A stretch of DNA of 18,350 nt from SXOA01 sp051004015 (GCA_051004015.1 JBPCKT010000122.1:1-18350), one strand, 5' to 3'. Shown: positions 8,501 to 15,845, numbered from the stretch's first letter. Notes: generated from the letters alone by a model not told the origin. Made by a program: numbers and translations.

Positions 8501-8713
8501 CACCGTCACGCGGTCGCTGATCCGTTTGAGCTGCACTTCCGCCAGGGCCAGCACCATCAGCACCAGCACTAGCGTACGAAAGCCGAGCGCAAACAGGCGG
8601 CGATACGGCCCCAGCCCCGCCAGGCTGCGGAAGGACACCGCCCATAAGATCGGCAGCAGAATCAGCGCCAGGAGCCACTGCGGCTTATCGAAACCGATAT
8701 GCAATCCAAACAT
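5543..8713 (-). CDS. Large membrane-anchored VWA protein with amidotransferase-like domain
   Basis: The 1056-residue product belongs to the large BatA-like membrane proteins seen in planctomycetes and relatives; its precise role is unknown. Two membrane segments (about 11-28 and 42-60) precede a VWA domain with an intact metal site: DQSES (Asp76, Ser78, Ser80), Thr153 and TDG (Asp179). Residues 330-450 resemble a class I glutamine amidotransferase-like fold (ARVLLIVDSD, VLANVP, LLMIGGPNSFGAGGW). Residues 455-635 look like a second VWA-type fold (IIISDGDPSPP at 565-575), but its first strand reads ALAMMMHASE, without a DxSxS site. Hydrophobic segments near 913-930 and 938-952 close the domain, and a basic, poorly ordered tail follows. 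The main body is probably outside the membrane. ATG 8713 has a good AGGAG site. Confidence 0.85.
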   Translation of the reverse strand: MFGLHIGFDKPQWLLALILLPILWAVSFRSLAGLGPYRRLFALGFRTLVLVLMVLALAEVQLKRISDRVTVMYLLDQSESIPKITREAMLKYVMQDVAKHRRKGDLQNASEDKAGVIIFGREATIEFPPFSDDIRAVGSGQLDTLFQMRTDATNIAAALKLAQASFPEDTAKRIVIVTDGQENLGDAKTIASTLVENGIGIDVVPIRLNATAEVAVEKIALPADIRRGQEFQTRVVLENFTPAVRDKDGKLIGGTVKGKLKVTRAVGGQLELLSETEETLLPGKNAVVLEGRIDTPSGYVYRADFVPDDAGQDLMLQNNSATAFTHVRGKARVLLIVDSDTPTEFDKLALSLGEKDIEVVKMQSNQLFSSLAELQAYDCVVLANVPRANGVLSTNVEDTASFTDDQIQMLVRNTEQFGAGLLMIGGPNSFGAGGWSNTELEKAMPVDFQIKNAKVRAVGALAMMMHASEIAQGNYWQKVIGIEALKVLGPMDYCGVAHWDNFSSKEDWLWRDSKGAGLVQVGKSQKSMMAKLDRMQPGDMPDFEPAMLMTYKELARCPASVKHAIIISDGDPSPPGASVGMFKKAKIKVSTVAVGAHGTIEDTRLRGIAEQTGGKFYRATNPKALPRIFQIEARRVARPLVKEDQNGIPVGIVDRRHEMVGGIEGDPPPIKGFVLTQVKENPLVEVVMRAGAMKDAGPENTTILARWIYGAGKTAVITTDAGQRWATPWQDGWESFDKLYTQVIRDVMRPVNEQADYSIATDVKDGKVRVVVTALKKDGEFLNFLDMSAVGTGPKMENISMQMRQEAPGRYVGEMPATEAGSYLLAINPGKGPDGKQQPPLLTGVNVPYSAEFRERETNDLLITTLAALKPKGGEVGVKMPDFVPSQTSIDKLIAAVDTFRRTLPKAMSSTDIWPLILLLAAGIFLVDVAIRRITIHFYWVMPAVAYAWGRVMQRPLEPVRTEAMERLRSKKAAVTSQLDERRASARFEPQVDADAGGPQRELGDVLQDATGGSSSATHQQPLQPPPSSAASGPEQDTYTERLMAAKKKARKDMGG

Positions 8714-8720
8714 CGGCTAG

Positions 8721-8725
8721 CTCCT
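8721..8725 (-). promoter_or_regulatory. Ribosome binding site of the VWA gene
   Basis: AGGAG on the minus strand stands 7 nt before ATG 8713, which fixes that start. It is one of only two textbook Shine-Dalgarno sequences I see at gene starts in this window; the other is at 14755-14759. Confidence 0.7.
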
Positions 8726-8748
8726 GACTTACCAAACTGCGGGGGCTG

Positions 8749-8824
8749 GCCGCAAAAAACGCCAAAAGACACAAGAATTCAAATCCATTCAATTCTTTTT
8801 GTGACTCTTTGTGTTTTTCGTGGC
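8749..8824. repeat. Imperfect A/T-rich inverted repeat between two minus-strand genes
   Basis: In the 171-bp gap between the VWA start and the stop of the NHL gene, the left arm (about 8749-8783, with AAAAAACGCC and GACACAAGAATT) is imperfectly complementary to the right arm (about 8787-8824, with AATTCTTTTTGTGAC, TTTGTGTTTTTCG and TGGC). It is much more A/T-rich than its surroundings and is not bounded by GTAG. It could be a decayed mobile remnant or a weak terminator for the NHL gene; I cannot tell which. Confidence 0.45.
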
Positions 8825-8884
8825 TATCCTCTCCCGTTTAATTCACATTCCGATTGTATCCGTCGGTCGTGCTACTTCCTACTG

Positions 8885-9841
8885 TCACAGCCAGAACCGC
8901 TGCACCCGGTGGTTATACGAGTCGAGCACGTACATCCGCCCCTCGGAATCCCGTGTGATGCCCCAGGGCTGGTCGAGCTCGCCGTCACGGCGGCCGTTTT
9001 TGCCCCACCAACCTATTAAGTCGCCTGCCAGCGTGAATTTTTGCACCCGGTGGTTGCCGAATTCGCACAGGTAGACGTGCCCTTTGCCGTCGAGCAGGAT
9101 GTCATAGGGATATCGCAATTGGCCGGGGGCGTGCCCTTCTTCCCCCCAAATTCTGACCGATTTGGGCTCGCTGCCCCGGACGTCGAAAACCTGAACCCGG
9201 TGATTGCAGGCATCCGTAACCCAGATTTGATCCTGGTCATCAATGGCCATTTTCTGCGGGCGGAGGAACTTGCCGGGTTCGCTGCCGTGGCCGCCCCACT
9301 GCGAGACGTACTTGCGCTGCGGGGTGAATTTCTGAATCCGGTCCCATTCGCCGTACTCGGAGACATAATAGTTGCCCGTGGAATCCTCCAAGCAGTCCGT
9401 CACGCAACTGAACTCGCCGGGCTTCTCCCCCGCTTTGCCGCCAATGGTGCGGTTTTCCAGCAGTTTGCCTTCTGGCGTGTAGCAGAGGATCCGGGCGTAA
9501 TGCGTGTCCGCAACCAGCAAATTGCCGTCGAGGCTGAACGAGAGCCCTGAGGGCTTGCCGTTGGCGAACTTGGGGGTCTGCCAGCCGCGGAGGTACTCGC
9601 CATCGGGTGTAAACACCGAGATTCGCGGTGTGATATCGACGATGTACAGGTTGTCGTGCTTGTCGATGGTGATGGCCCGCGGCTTTTGCAGTTTGCCGGG
9701 CGTTGTCCCCGGCTGGCCCCATACGGCATCGAGACTGCCCGTTTCGCCCCCTGGTGAACCGCAGCCGGTGAAGAATGAAGCCCCCGCCAGGGCGGCGGCC
9801 TGGGCGAGAAGCGAACGGCGGGTGAGTTTGCGGGAGGGCAT
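8885..9841 (-). CDS. NHL-repeat beta-propeller lipoprotein, Tat-exported
   Basis: The 318-residue product begins with a twin-arginine leader (TRRSLLAQ, Arg8-Arg9), a hydrophobic stretch and a lipobox, FFTGC, with Cys27 as the lipidation site. It should therefore be folded in the cytoplasm and anchored outside. The rest is about six NHL repeats, each with a P.(A/D/G)I or similar turn and a strand of the type VYLCEFGNHRVQKF or IWVTDACNHRVQVFD, enough for a six-bladed propeller. Such propellers usually bind proteins or ligands; no catalytic motif is visible. It starts 89 bp from the divergent dehydrogenase gene and shows no strong Shine-Dalgarno. Cys27 is followed by Gly and Ser. Confidence 0.87.
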   Translation of the reverse strand: MPSRKLTRRSLLAQAAALAGASFFTGCGSPGGETGSLDAVWGQPGTTPGKLQKPRAITIDKHDNLYIVDITPRISVFTPDGEYLRGWQTPKFANGKPSGLSFSLDGNLLVADTHYARILCYTPEGKLLENRTIGGKAGEKPGEFSCVTDCLEDSTGNYYVSEYGEWDRIQKFTPQRKYVSQWGGHGSEPGKFLRPQKMAIDDQDQIWVTDACNHRVQVFDVRGSEPKSVRIWGEEGHAPGQLRYPYDILLDGKGHVYLCEFGNHRVQKFTLAGDLIGWWGKNGRRDGELDQPWGITRDSEGRMYVLDSYNHRVQRFWL

Positions 9842-9930
9842 ACGGCCATTCTACCGCGCCTACCTTGAGCGGGCGCAGGGAAGTATTCTTATGTCTTCCC
9901 AGCAGGCCAGATTTCTCACCCTCTCTCCTC

Positions 9931-12900
9931 ATGGATCAACAGCGCGAACGGATCCAGGCGGACTTGCGAGGGCTCTTGTCGGGAGAGGTCCACTGCGAAG
10001 ACCCCTTCGTGCAGATGTATTCCACCGACGGCAGCATCTACCAGGTGCCGCCGCTGGGGGTGGCCCGGCCGCGGGGTGTCGCGGATGTGAAGGCGGCTAT
10101 CCGCTATTGTGCCGAGAATGGCCATTCCATCCATGCCCGGGGAGCGGGCACGGGGCTGGCTGGCGAATCGCTGGGACCGGGGCTGGTCCTCGATTTCTCG
10201 CAGGCGATGCGGCGAATTGTGAACGTGGGGGACGACACGGTTACGGTACAGCCGGGGGTCGTACTCGGGCAGCTTAACCGGTATCTGTCCGCGTTCGGAC
10301 GACAGTTCGGGCCCGATCCCGCGACCGGTGGCGTCACCACGATGGGAAGCGTGCTGGCCCTGGATAACAGCGGCAGCAACTGGCTTCGCTACGGCTCCGC
10401 CCGTCGCCACGTCGTCAATATGCAGGTGGCGCTGGCCGACGGCGACACATTCGAAGCCGCCCGCCATCCCGTCACGGACAATCCGGATATCGACCCCAAT
10501 CCCCGCCGACGCGAAATCGTCCGCCGCCTGGCCGACCTCATCCTGCGGGAAGATGCCGTCATCAAAGCCAACCAGCCGCGGGCCTGGGTTCACCGTGCCG
10601 GCTTTCACCTCACCGACGTGCTCAAGGACGGCCAGCTCGACCTCGCCCGCCTGCTGGTTGGCAGCGAGGGGACGCTGGCCCTCATCACTCAGGCCACACT
10701 CCGCACCGAGCCCATCCCCAAGAGTCGCGGTTTGGTCCTGATGTTCTTTGACCGCCTGGAAGCCGCCGCACAGGCCGCCATGGAAGCCGCCGAGCTCAAG
10801 CTGGCCGCTTGCGACCTGATGGACCGCCGCATTCTCACGCTCGCCCGCGACGTGGACCCTCGTTACGCCCACGCAATCCCCCGCGACGCCGAAGCGATGC
10901 TGATGGTGGAACAGCAGGCCAACGAATCGCGGGAAGTCATCGAAAGCCTCCAACAGGTCGCCCTCCGCTGGCAACGCCGCCGCCGCCTCGCGTTTGGCTT
11001 TCACTTGGCCCTGGCTCCGGAAGAGTACGACCTATTCCGCCGGCTGGCGCGGCGGGTTTCGCCGACCCTCTATCGCGTTCAAGGAAACGAGCGTCCCACG
11101 CCGTTTGTGGAAGACATTGCGGTGCCGCCGGACACGTTGCCGGAGTTCCTTGTGCATCTGCAGAATGTACTGAAGAACCACCAGGTGACGGCCTCCTTCT
11201 TCGCCCACGCCGGCCACGGGCAGATGCACGTTCGCCCGTTCCTGGACCTCTCGCGGCCGGACCACATTCGCAAGATGCAGGACCTGGCGACCGAGCTGTA
11301 CGACAAGGTTCTCTCTCTCGGTGGCACGATCAGTGGCGAGCACGGCTGCGGCCTGAGTCGCACCTGGTATGTGCGGAGGCAATTCGGCCCGCTGTACGAC
11401 GTGTTCCGCGAGGTCAAACGAATCTTCGACCCGCAGAACTTGCTCAACCCGGGCAAAGTGGTGGCGGATTTACCACAACCGCTGACGAAGAATATGCGTC
11501 CGTATCGAGAGGATGGATTGCTTGACGCGAAACCGCCCGTGGAAACACCGACGGACGAGAAGGAAGCGCCGGAAACACCGGAAGTGAAGCCCACGGAAAA
11601 GCCACTGGAGCTTCATCTGATTTGGGAGGGAACGCTTTCGTCTACCGCCAACCACTGCAACGGATGCGGGCGGTGCCGGACGCAGTCCCCCGAGGCCCGC
11701 ATGTGCCCCATTTTTCGCCACGCTCCTTCGGAAGAGGCCTCGCCTCGCGCCAAGGCGAACCTGATGCGGGGCATCATCAGTGGCGAGCTGGGAGCGGGGG
11801 AGTTGACGACCGACCTGGTGAAGTCGGTGGCGGACCTGTGCGTCAACTGCCATCAGTGCCGCCTGGAATGTCCCGCCGGTGTGGACATCCCCAAGATGAT
11901 GATTGAGGCAAAAGCTCAGTACGTCACCAGCAACGGGCTGGATACCGCCGACTGGTTCCTGTCGCGGCTCGATTGGCTCTCCCGCTGGGCGGGCTTCTTT
12001 GGACCACTTTCCAATTGGGCCCTGCACAATCGGACCATGCGGTGGCTGATGGAGAAGATGACCGGCATTGCCCAGGGGCGCAAGTTGCCGCGGGTGGCGT
12101 CGTCGAGCTTCCTGCGCCGGGCAGACCGCCGCCGCCTCACCCGCCCCACACGTCGGACCGGCGGCAAGGTGCTGTACTTCGTTGACCTGTATGCCAACTG
12201 GTACGACGTGCAGCTCGCCGAGGCCTTCGTCGCCATCATGCAGCACCACGGCATCGCCGTGTATGTCCACCCCCAGCAGCTTGGGAGTGCGATGGCAAAA
12301 ATTGCTCTTGGGGATGTTGAGCGTGCCCGTTTCATCGCCAAGAAAAACGTCACGCTCCTGGCCGACGCCGTCCGCCTGGGATACGAAATTGTCGCTACCG
12401 AGCCATCTGCCGCCCTTTGTCTGACTCACGAATACAAGAACCTGCTCGACGACGAAGACGCTCGTCTGGTCGCCGACCACACCAGCGAAGCCTGCACCTA
12501 CCTCTGGCGGATGCACGAGATTGGCAAGTTGGAACTGGATTTCCGCCCGATCAATCTCACGCTCGGTTACCATCTGCCGTGCCACTTGCGGGCGCTCGAC
12601 GTGGGGATCCCCGGCGAGCGGCTGCTGAAGCTCATCCCCGGGCTTTCCGTAAAGCGGATTGAACGCGGCTGCAGCGGCATGGCGGGCACCTACGGCCTGC
12701 GGCGCGACAACTACCGCGCCAGTCTCCGCGCCGGATGGGGACTCATCTCCGCCCTGCGCGACACTTCCATCGACCTGGGGACGACCGAGTGCAGCACCTG
12801 TAAAATGCAGATGGAGCAAGGGACCACCAAGCCCACCATCCACCCGCTCAAAATGCTCGCGCTGGCCTATGGCCTGATGCCCGAAGTCGAAAAGCTCCTC

Positions 12901-12933
12901 ACCGCCCGGAGCGAGGAACTGACAATCACGTAG
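9931..12933 (+). CDS. FAD-linked oxidase fused to Fe-S/CCG module, YdiJ-like
   Basis: This 1000-residue fusion joins the catalytic and electron-transfer parts of a D-2-hydroxyacid dehydrogenase. Residues about 40-190 are a PCMH-type FAD-binding domain (HARGAGTGLAGES at 68-80). A FAD-oxidase C-terminal domain follows to about 520, with HAGHGQMHVRP and SGEHGCGLSRT. A Pro/Glu-rich linker leads to two 4Fe-4S motifs: Cys576, Cys579, Cys582, Cys592 and Cys637, Cys640, Cys643, Cys647. Cys-rich CCG-type segments (LPCHLRAL, GCSGMAGTYG, CSTCKMQMEQG) end the protein. Length and order match YdiJ; enzymes of that type oxidise D-lactate or D-2-hydroxyglutarate, but the substrate here is unproven. ATG 9931 is preferred to the in-frame TTG 9865. 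No Shine-Dalgarno is visible. The TAG stop lies in a repeat. Confidence 0.9.
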   Translation: MDQQRERIQADLRGLLSGEVHCEDPFVQMYSTDGSIYQVPPLGVARPRGVADVKAAIRYCAENGHSIHARGAGTGLAGESLGPGLVLDFSQAMRRIVNVGDDTVTVQPGVVLGQLNRYLSAFGRQFGPDPATGGVTTMGSVLALDNSGSNWLRYGSARRHVVNMQVALADGDTFEAARHPVTDNPDIDPNPRRREIVRRLADLILREDAVIKANQPRAWVHRAGFHLTDVLKDGQLDLARLLVGSEGTLALITQATLRTEPIPKSRGLVLMFFDRLEAAAQAAMEAAELKLAACDLMDRRILTLARDVDPRYAHAIPRDAEAMLMVEQQANESREVIESLQQVALRWQRRRRLAFGFHLALAPEEYDLFRRLARRVSPTLYRVQGNERPTPFVEDIAVPPDTLPEFLVHLQNVLKNHQVTASFFAHAGHGQMHVRPFLDLSRPDHIRKMQDLATELYDKVLSLGGTISGEHGCGLSRTWYVRRQFGPLYDVFREVKRIFDPQNLLNPGKVVADLPQPLTKNMRPYREDGLLDAKPPVETPTDEKEAPETPEVKPTEKPLELHLIWEGTLSSTANHCNGCGRCRTQSPEARMCPIFRHAPSEEASPRAKANLMRGIISGELGAGELTTDLVKSVADLCVNCHQCRLECPAGVDIPKMMIEAKAQYVTSNGLDTADWFLSRLDWLSRWAGFFGPLSNWALHNRTMRWLMEKMTGIAQGRKLPRVASSSFLRRADRRRLTRPTRRTGGKVLYFVDLYANWYDVQLAEAFVAIMQHHGIAVYVHPQQLGSAMAKIALGDVERARFIAKKNVTLLADAVRLGYEIVATEPSAALCLTHEYKNLLDDEDARLVADHTSEACTYLWRMHEIGKLELDFRPINLTLGYHLPCHLRALDVGIPGERLLKLIPGLSVKRIERGCSGMAGTYGLRRDNYRASLRAGWGLISALRDTSIDLGTTECSTCKMQMEQGTTKPTIHPLKMLALAYGLMPEVEKLLTARSEELTIT

Positions 12934-12957
12934 GTGGGGTTGGCTTCCAGCCTGCCC
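12930..12957 (+). repeat. Single REP-like hairpin at the dehydrogenase stop codon
   Basis: GTAG (12930-12933) precedes a hairpin with arms GGGTTGGCT (12937-12945) and AGCCTGCCC (12949-12957), which contain one T-T mismatch and one wobble pair, around TCC. A run of seven A follows. The TAG of GTAG is the stop codon of the upstream gene. It resembles one half of the element at 17311-17386 (GTAGG, then TGGG). Confidence 0.55.
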
Positions 12958-12971
12958 AAAAAAAGAATCTG

Positions 12972-13217
12972 ATGACCCTCCGCATCAAACTCTTCGCCAT
13001 CGCCCGCCAGCGCCTCGGCCGCGATGAAGTGGAAATCACCCTCTCTGATTCCGCCACAGTCTCCGACCTTCGCCGCACATTGGCCGAGCAATTCCCCGCT
13101 CTCGCCGATGTCCTCCCGCATATCCGCATCGCGGTCAACTCCAGCTATGCCGCAGATGCAACGGTCATTCCCTCCGGTGCTGAAGTGGCCCTGATTCCGC
13201 CGGTAAGTGGTGGATAG
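12972..13217 (+). CDS. moaD: Molybdopterin synthase small subunit MoaD
   Basis: MoaD is the sulfur-carrier subunit of molybdopterin synthase. Its C-terminal Gly-Gly is adenylated and thiocarboxylated, then donates sulfur to cyclic pyranopterin monophosphate. The 81-residue product has the ubiquitin-like pattern: IKLFAIARQRLG (5-16), TVSDLRRTLAEQFP (29-42), IRIAVNSSYA (51-60), then EVALIPPVSGG with Gly80-Gly81 at the exact C-terminus. The ATG at 12972 has no strong Shine-Dalgarno. moaE begins 15 bp downstream, so both synthase subunits are made together. No other molybdenum-cofactor gene (moaA, moaC, moeB) is in the window. Confidence 0.92.
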   Translation: MTLRIKLFAIARQRLGRDEVEITLSDSATVSDLRRTLAEQFPALADVLPHIRIAVNSSYAADATVIPSGAEVALIPPVSGG

Positions 13218-13232
13218 AGAATAGGTCTTACG

Positions 13233-13655
13233 ATGATTTCGCTCACTCACTCTCCCATCGACCCTTCCGCAATTCTCGCCCAGGTCGCGTCCAACGACGC
13301 CGGGGCGGTCGTGCTTTTTCTCGGCACCACCCGCGAGTTCACCAAAGGGCGGCAGACGGCGTCGCTCGATTATGAATGTTATCCGCAAATGGCCGAGGCG
13401 AAGCTGACGGAACTCGAAGCACTGGCTCGCGAGAAATGGCCGCTGATGCATGTGGCCATCGTCCATCGGCTCGGGCGGTTGGAGTTGGGGGAAGCCAGCA
13501 TCGCCATTGCGGTCAGTTCGTCCCACCGCCAGGCTGCGTTCGAGGCGGGGAAGTGGCTGATTGACACCATCAAAGAGGACGTCCCGATCTGGAAGCAGGA
13601 AAATTGGGCCGACGGGACGAGCGAGTGGGTTCATCCCGGCATTAACGGTTCATAG
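13233..13655 (+). CDS. moaE: Molybdopterin synthase catalytic subunit MoaE
   Basis: MoaE binds cyclic pyranopterin monophosphate and receives two sulfurs from MoaD to make molybdopterin. The 140-residue product shows GAVVLFLGTTRE (24-35), the core HVAIVHRLGRLELGEASIAIAV (73-94), SSSHRQAAFEAGKWLIDTIKEDVPIWKQE (95-123) and a WADGTSEWV ending (125-133). Lys114 and Lys121 sit at the spacing of the two catalytic lysines in E. coli MoaE, and His98-Arg99 match the conserved pair. The gene follows moaD by 15 bp. Its last 6 bp overlap, tail to tail, the end of the hydrolase gene on the other strand, so no transcription terminator separates them. Confidence 0.94.
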   Translation: MISLTHSPIDPSAILAQVASNDAGAVVLFLGTTREFTKGRQTASLDYECYPQMAEAKLTELEALAREKWPLMHVAIVHRLGRLELGEASIAIAVSSSHRQAAFEAGKWLIDTIKEDVPIWKQENWADGTSEWVHPGINGS

Positions 13656-14747
13656 GTACGTCGCAAACCACTCTTCAATTCGCAACTCGGCTTCGGGCGG
13701 CACCGCGTGCCCCTTCTTGTGGTTGTACTGGCCGACGCGGAGCGGATTGCCGTAAAGTTGATAGACCTGAAGCGTCTGCTCGATGAACGGCCAGCCGCGG
13801 TCGCCGTCGGCGCTGTCGCCGCCAATGAGCAGAAACGGCCGCGGAGCGGCCAGCGCCAGCAGCTCGTGGTGCTCGTGCGTGAACTCTGGCCCTTTAATGG
13901 CATCGCCGAGATACCAGAGAGCGTCCCAGTTGGAGAATTTTGTGCCGATGCCTCCTTCGCTGGAGACGGTGACCTTTACCCGCTCGTCGAACGCGGCCAG
14001 ATAAAGCGTTTCCTTCGCACCCAGCGAATGGCCGACTGCTCCGATTCGTTCCTTGTCCACTTCCGGTAGTGAGGAGAGGATGTCCACGGCCACCAATGCG
14101 TCGTAGAGCATCTTGGTCATCCCTTTTGAGTTGGGCATCCGCTTCTGAAACTTCTCCGCCTCTTCCTTGGCCACAATATGAGTGTTGTCGGGCCAGAGGT
14201 AACTTCGCGGACAGAAGACGACTCTTCCTTGCCGCGCGAACTGAAGGCCGAACGCCTTTTCCGGCACTCCCTCCACTCCTGCGGGCTGAAGGATGGATTC
14301 GTTGACGGTGGAATGGAAGGCGGCCACTCCCGGCGCTTTCCCGTCTTGCCGGGCCGGCTTAAGCAGATAAGCCTGCGTAAGGATTCCCGGCTCAACTTCG
14401 TATTGCACTAGTTGCCGGATGACTCCTTCCGGCCGATCTTCCTTAAGCACTTCCAACTTCGGAGCCGCCTTCCGCTCTGCCGGCATCGGGCCGAGGAAAT
14501 CCAGCCACCATTTCCGCAACTCTTCCCGCCTGCTCTTCCAGACATCGAGCGAGTCAATCTTTCTGCCCCTTCCATCCGTCAGCAAATCGCTGAGCTTTGG
14601 CGCATCAGCGGGGAGTTTCGCGGGCGGCGTTTGGATTTCCTTGAGCCACGGGACATTCTTCGTCTTTCCCTCGTCCGATTCCGCTCGGCAAAAGCCGGAA
14701 GCTAAGAGGGAGGCGGAACTACTGGCGAGAAAGGTGCGTCGATCCAT
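13650..14747 (-). CDS. Tat-exported alpha/beta hydrolase, dienelactone hydrolase/acetyl xylan esterase-like
   Basis: The 365-residue product starts with a twin-arginine leader (MDRRTFLASS, then a hydrophobic stretch ending near Ala22), so it is probably secreted. The mature part has an alpha/beta hydrolase catalytic set: the nucleophile elbow GHSLG with Ser241, an acid near Asp311-Asp316 in GGDSADGD, and His347 in NHKKGHAVP. The long N-terminal region with WWLDFLGPMP (80-89) and the SYLWPDN/KMLYDALVAVDIL segments fit the acetyl xylan esterase or dienelactone hydrolase-like exported proteins common in planctomycetes. The substrate is unknown; a carbohydrate ester is one guess. ATG 14747 has AGGAG at 7-nt spacing. 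The stop overlaps moaE by 6 bp. Confidence 0.85.
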   Translation of the reverse strand: MDRRTFLASSSASLLASGFCRAESDEGKTKNVPWLKEIQTPPAKLPADAPKLSDLLTDGRGRKIDSLDVWKSRREELRKWWLDFLGPMPAERKAAPKLEVLKEDRPEGVIRQLVQYEVEPGILTQAYLLKPARQDGKAPGVAAFHSTVNESILQPAGVEGVPEKAFGLQFARQGRVVFCPRSYLWPDNTHIVAKEEAEKFQKRMPNSKGMTKMLYDALVAVDILSSLPEVDKERIGAVGHSLGAKETLYLAAFDERVKVTVSSEGGIGTKFSNWDALWYLGDAIKGPEFTHEHHELLALAAPRPFLLIGGDSADGDRGWPFIEQTLQVYQLYGNPLRVGQYNHKKGHAVPPEAELRIEEWFATYL

Positions 14748-14754
14748 AAAGGCA

Positions 14755-14759
14755 CTCCT
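14755..14759 (-). promoter_or_regulatory. Ribosome binding site of the hydrolase gene
   Basis: AGGAG on the minus strand, 7 nt upstream of ATG 14747, supports that start codon. Confidence 0.65.
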
Positions 14760-14791
14760 GATGTGTCCATTCTAGGCTTGACTTCCTCCCA

Positions 14792-14816
14792 CTGTCTCCT
14801 GTCTTCTGTCTCCTGT
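14792..14816 (+). repeat. 11-bp direct repeat overlapping the scpB start
   Basis: CTGTCTCCTGT occurs at 14792-14802 and again at 14806-14816, separated by CTT. The GTG start assigned to scpB (14815-14817) overlaps the end of the second copy. The region between the divergent hydrolase and scpB genes is only 67 bp, so both promoters must lie in or beside this pyrimidine-rich tract. Confidence 0.6.
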
Positions 14817-15690
14817 GACCGCCTCTCGCAAACCCAAATACGAGCCTCCCCGCCGAGCCATCCAGGAGCCCCCGAGCCCGGAGTCGCTCGGCCTTACCGA
14901 CCCCGCGCCCGACGAAGGGGACGATGCCGGCATCTCGCTGGAGGAGCTTGGACAGACCTATGCAGCCCTCCTGTCGAAGGGGGCGGACCCGTATCCTGAG
15001 GAAAGGGCAGACTCGCCTTCTGAGAACGCCCTCTTTGCGGAAGCACTGGCAGGTTCGGGTCTCCCCGCAAATGACGATTTGGAAGTGGGCGAAACCGCAA
15101 GCGTGTCAGGAACAGCGCTCGGCCAAGCTCCCCTGCGAAGAGTCGTCGATGGCGACGACGATCAAGGGTGCGAAATCACCCCTCGGAGCATCTTGGAAGC
15201 CATTCTGTTCGTCGGCCATCCCCAGAGCGAGCCGCTTTCCAGCCAGCAAATTGCCGGTCTGATGCGGGGAGTGAACTCGGACGAAGTGGACGAGCTGGTC
15301 CGCGAGCTCAACGAGAACTACACGGCCGAGGCTGCCCCGTACTTGATTCAGTCCCGCGGAGCGGGCTACTTGCTGGAGCTGCGGGAGGAATTCGCTCCCC
15401 TCCGGGAGAGGTTCTATGGCCGCATCAAGGAGGTCCGCCTGACCCAGGGGGCCATCGATGTGCTGGCCATTGTCGCCTACAACCAGCCGATCAACCTGCC
15501 GGCGATCGACCGCATTCGCGGGCGGTCCAGTGGTGCCGCCATTTCCCAACTGGTCCGCCGGGACATCCTGGCTTACGAGCGAGCGGCAGAGAAAGGAGCC
15601 AAGCCGACGTATCGGACAACGGAGCGGTTCCTGGATCTCTATGGGCTCGAGAGCCTGGACGATTTACCCCAAGTGGACCGTCCCTTGTAA
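14815..15690 (+). CDS. scpB: Segregation and condensation protein ScpB
   Basis: ScpB dimers bind the kleisin ScpA and, with SMC, organise and segregate the chromosome. Residues 121-283 of the 291-residue product are the ScpB winged-helix core: TPRSILEAILFVGHPQSEPLS, ELVRELNENY, GYLLELREEFAPL, LTQGAIDVLAIVAYNQPINLPAIDRIRGRSSG and YRTTERFLDLYGLESLDDLP. Residues 1-120 are an acidic, Pro/Gly/Ser-rich extension without family similarity and probably disordered. The GTG at 14815 is the only in-frame ATG, GTG or TTG codon after the stop at 14779, but it has no Shine-Dalgarno and overlaps a pyrimidine repeat, so a later GTG inside the extension is possible. ScpA is not adjacent. Confidence 0.9.
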   Translation: MTASRKPKYEPPRRAIQEPPSPESLGLTDPAPDEGDDAGISLEELGQTYAALLSKGADPYPEERADSPSENALFAEALAGSGLPANDDLEVGETASVSGTALGQAPLRRVVDGDDDQGCEITPRSILEAILFVGHPQSEPLSSQQIAGLMRGVNSDEVDELVRELNENYTAEAAPYLIQSRGAGYLLELREEFAPLRERFYGRIKEVRLTQGAIDVLAIVAYNQPINLPAIDRIRGRSSGAAISQLVRRDILAYERAAEKGAKPTYRTTERFLDLYGLESLDDLPQVDRPL

Positions 15691-15797
15691 CGTTTTTGGC
15701 GATTCTTCCGCGCGGCCATCCGTAGCCTGCACTTTTCGCAACTCGTTGCTGCGGCACATGTTGCGATGCGACATTGTGCCTCAACAGAAGACATGAT

Positions 15798-15845
15798 GAC
15801 GCCCCGCCAAATGACTACTAGAATAGAAGACGCCCCCAAATGACT
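15798..15845 (+). repeat. Direct repeat in the scpB-rpe gap
   Basis: GACGCCCCGCCAAATGACT (15798-15816) recurs as GACGCCCCCAAATGACT (15829-15845), differing by a 2-base deletion. The first copy runs into ACTACTAG, which resembles the right end of the GTAG/CTAC elements (CTACTAT). The 262-bp gap from 15691 to 15952 otherwise shows no clear terminator or gene. Confidence 0.5.

Noticed and set aside
11470..12843. 457-codon open frame opposite the dehydrogenase Fe-S part
   Set aside because: The sense strand encodes eight ordered Fe-S cysteines; the antisense product shows no family features.
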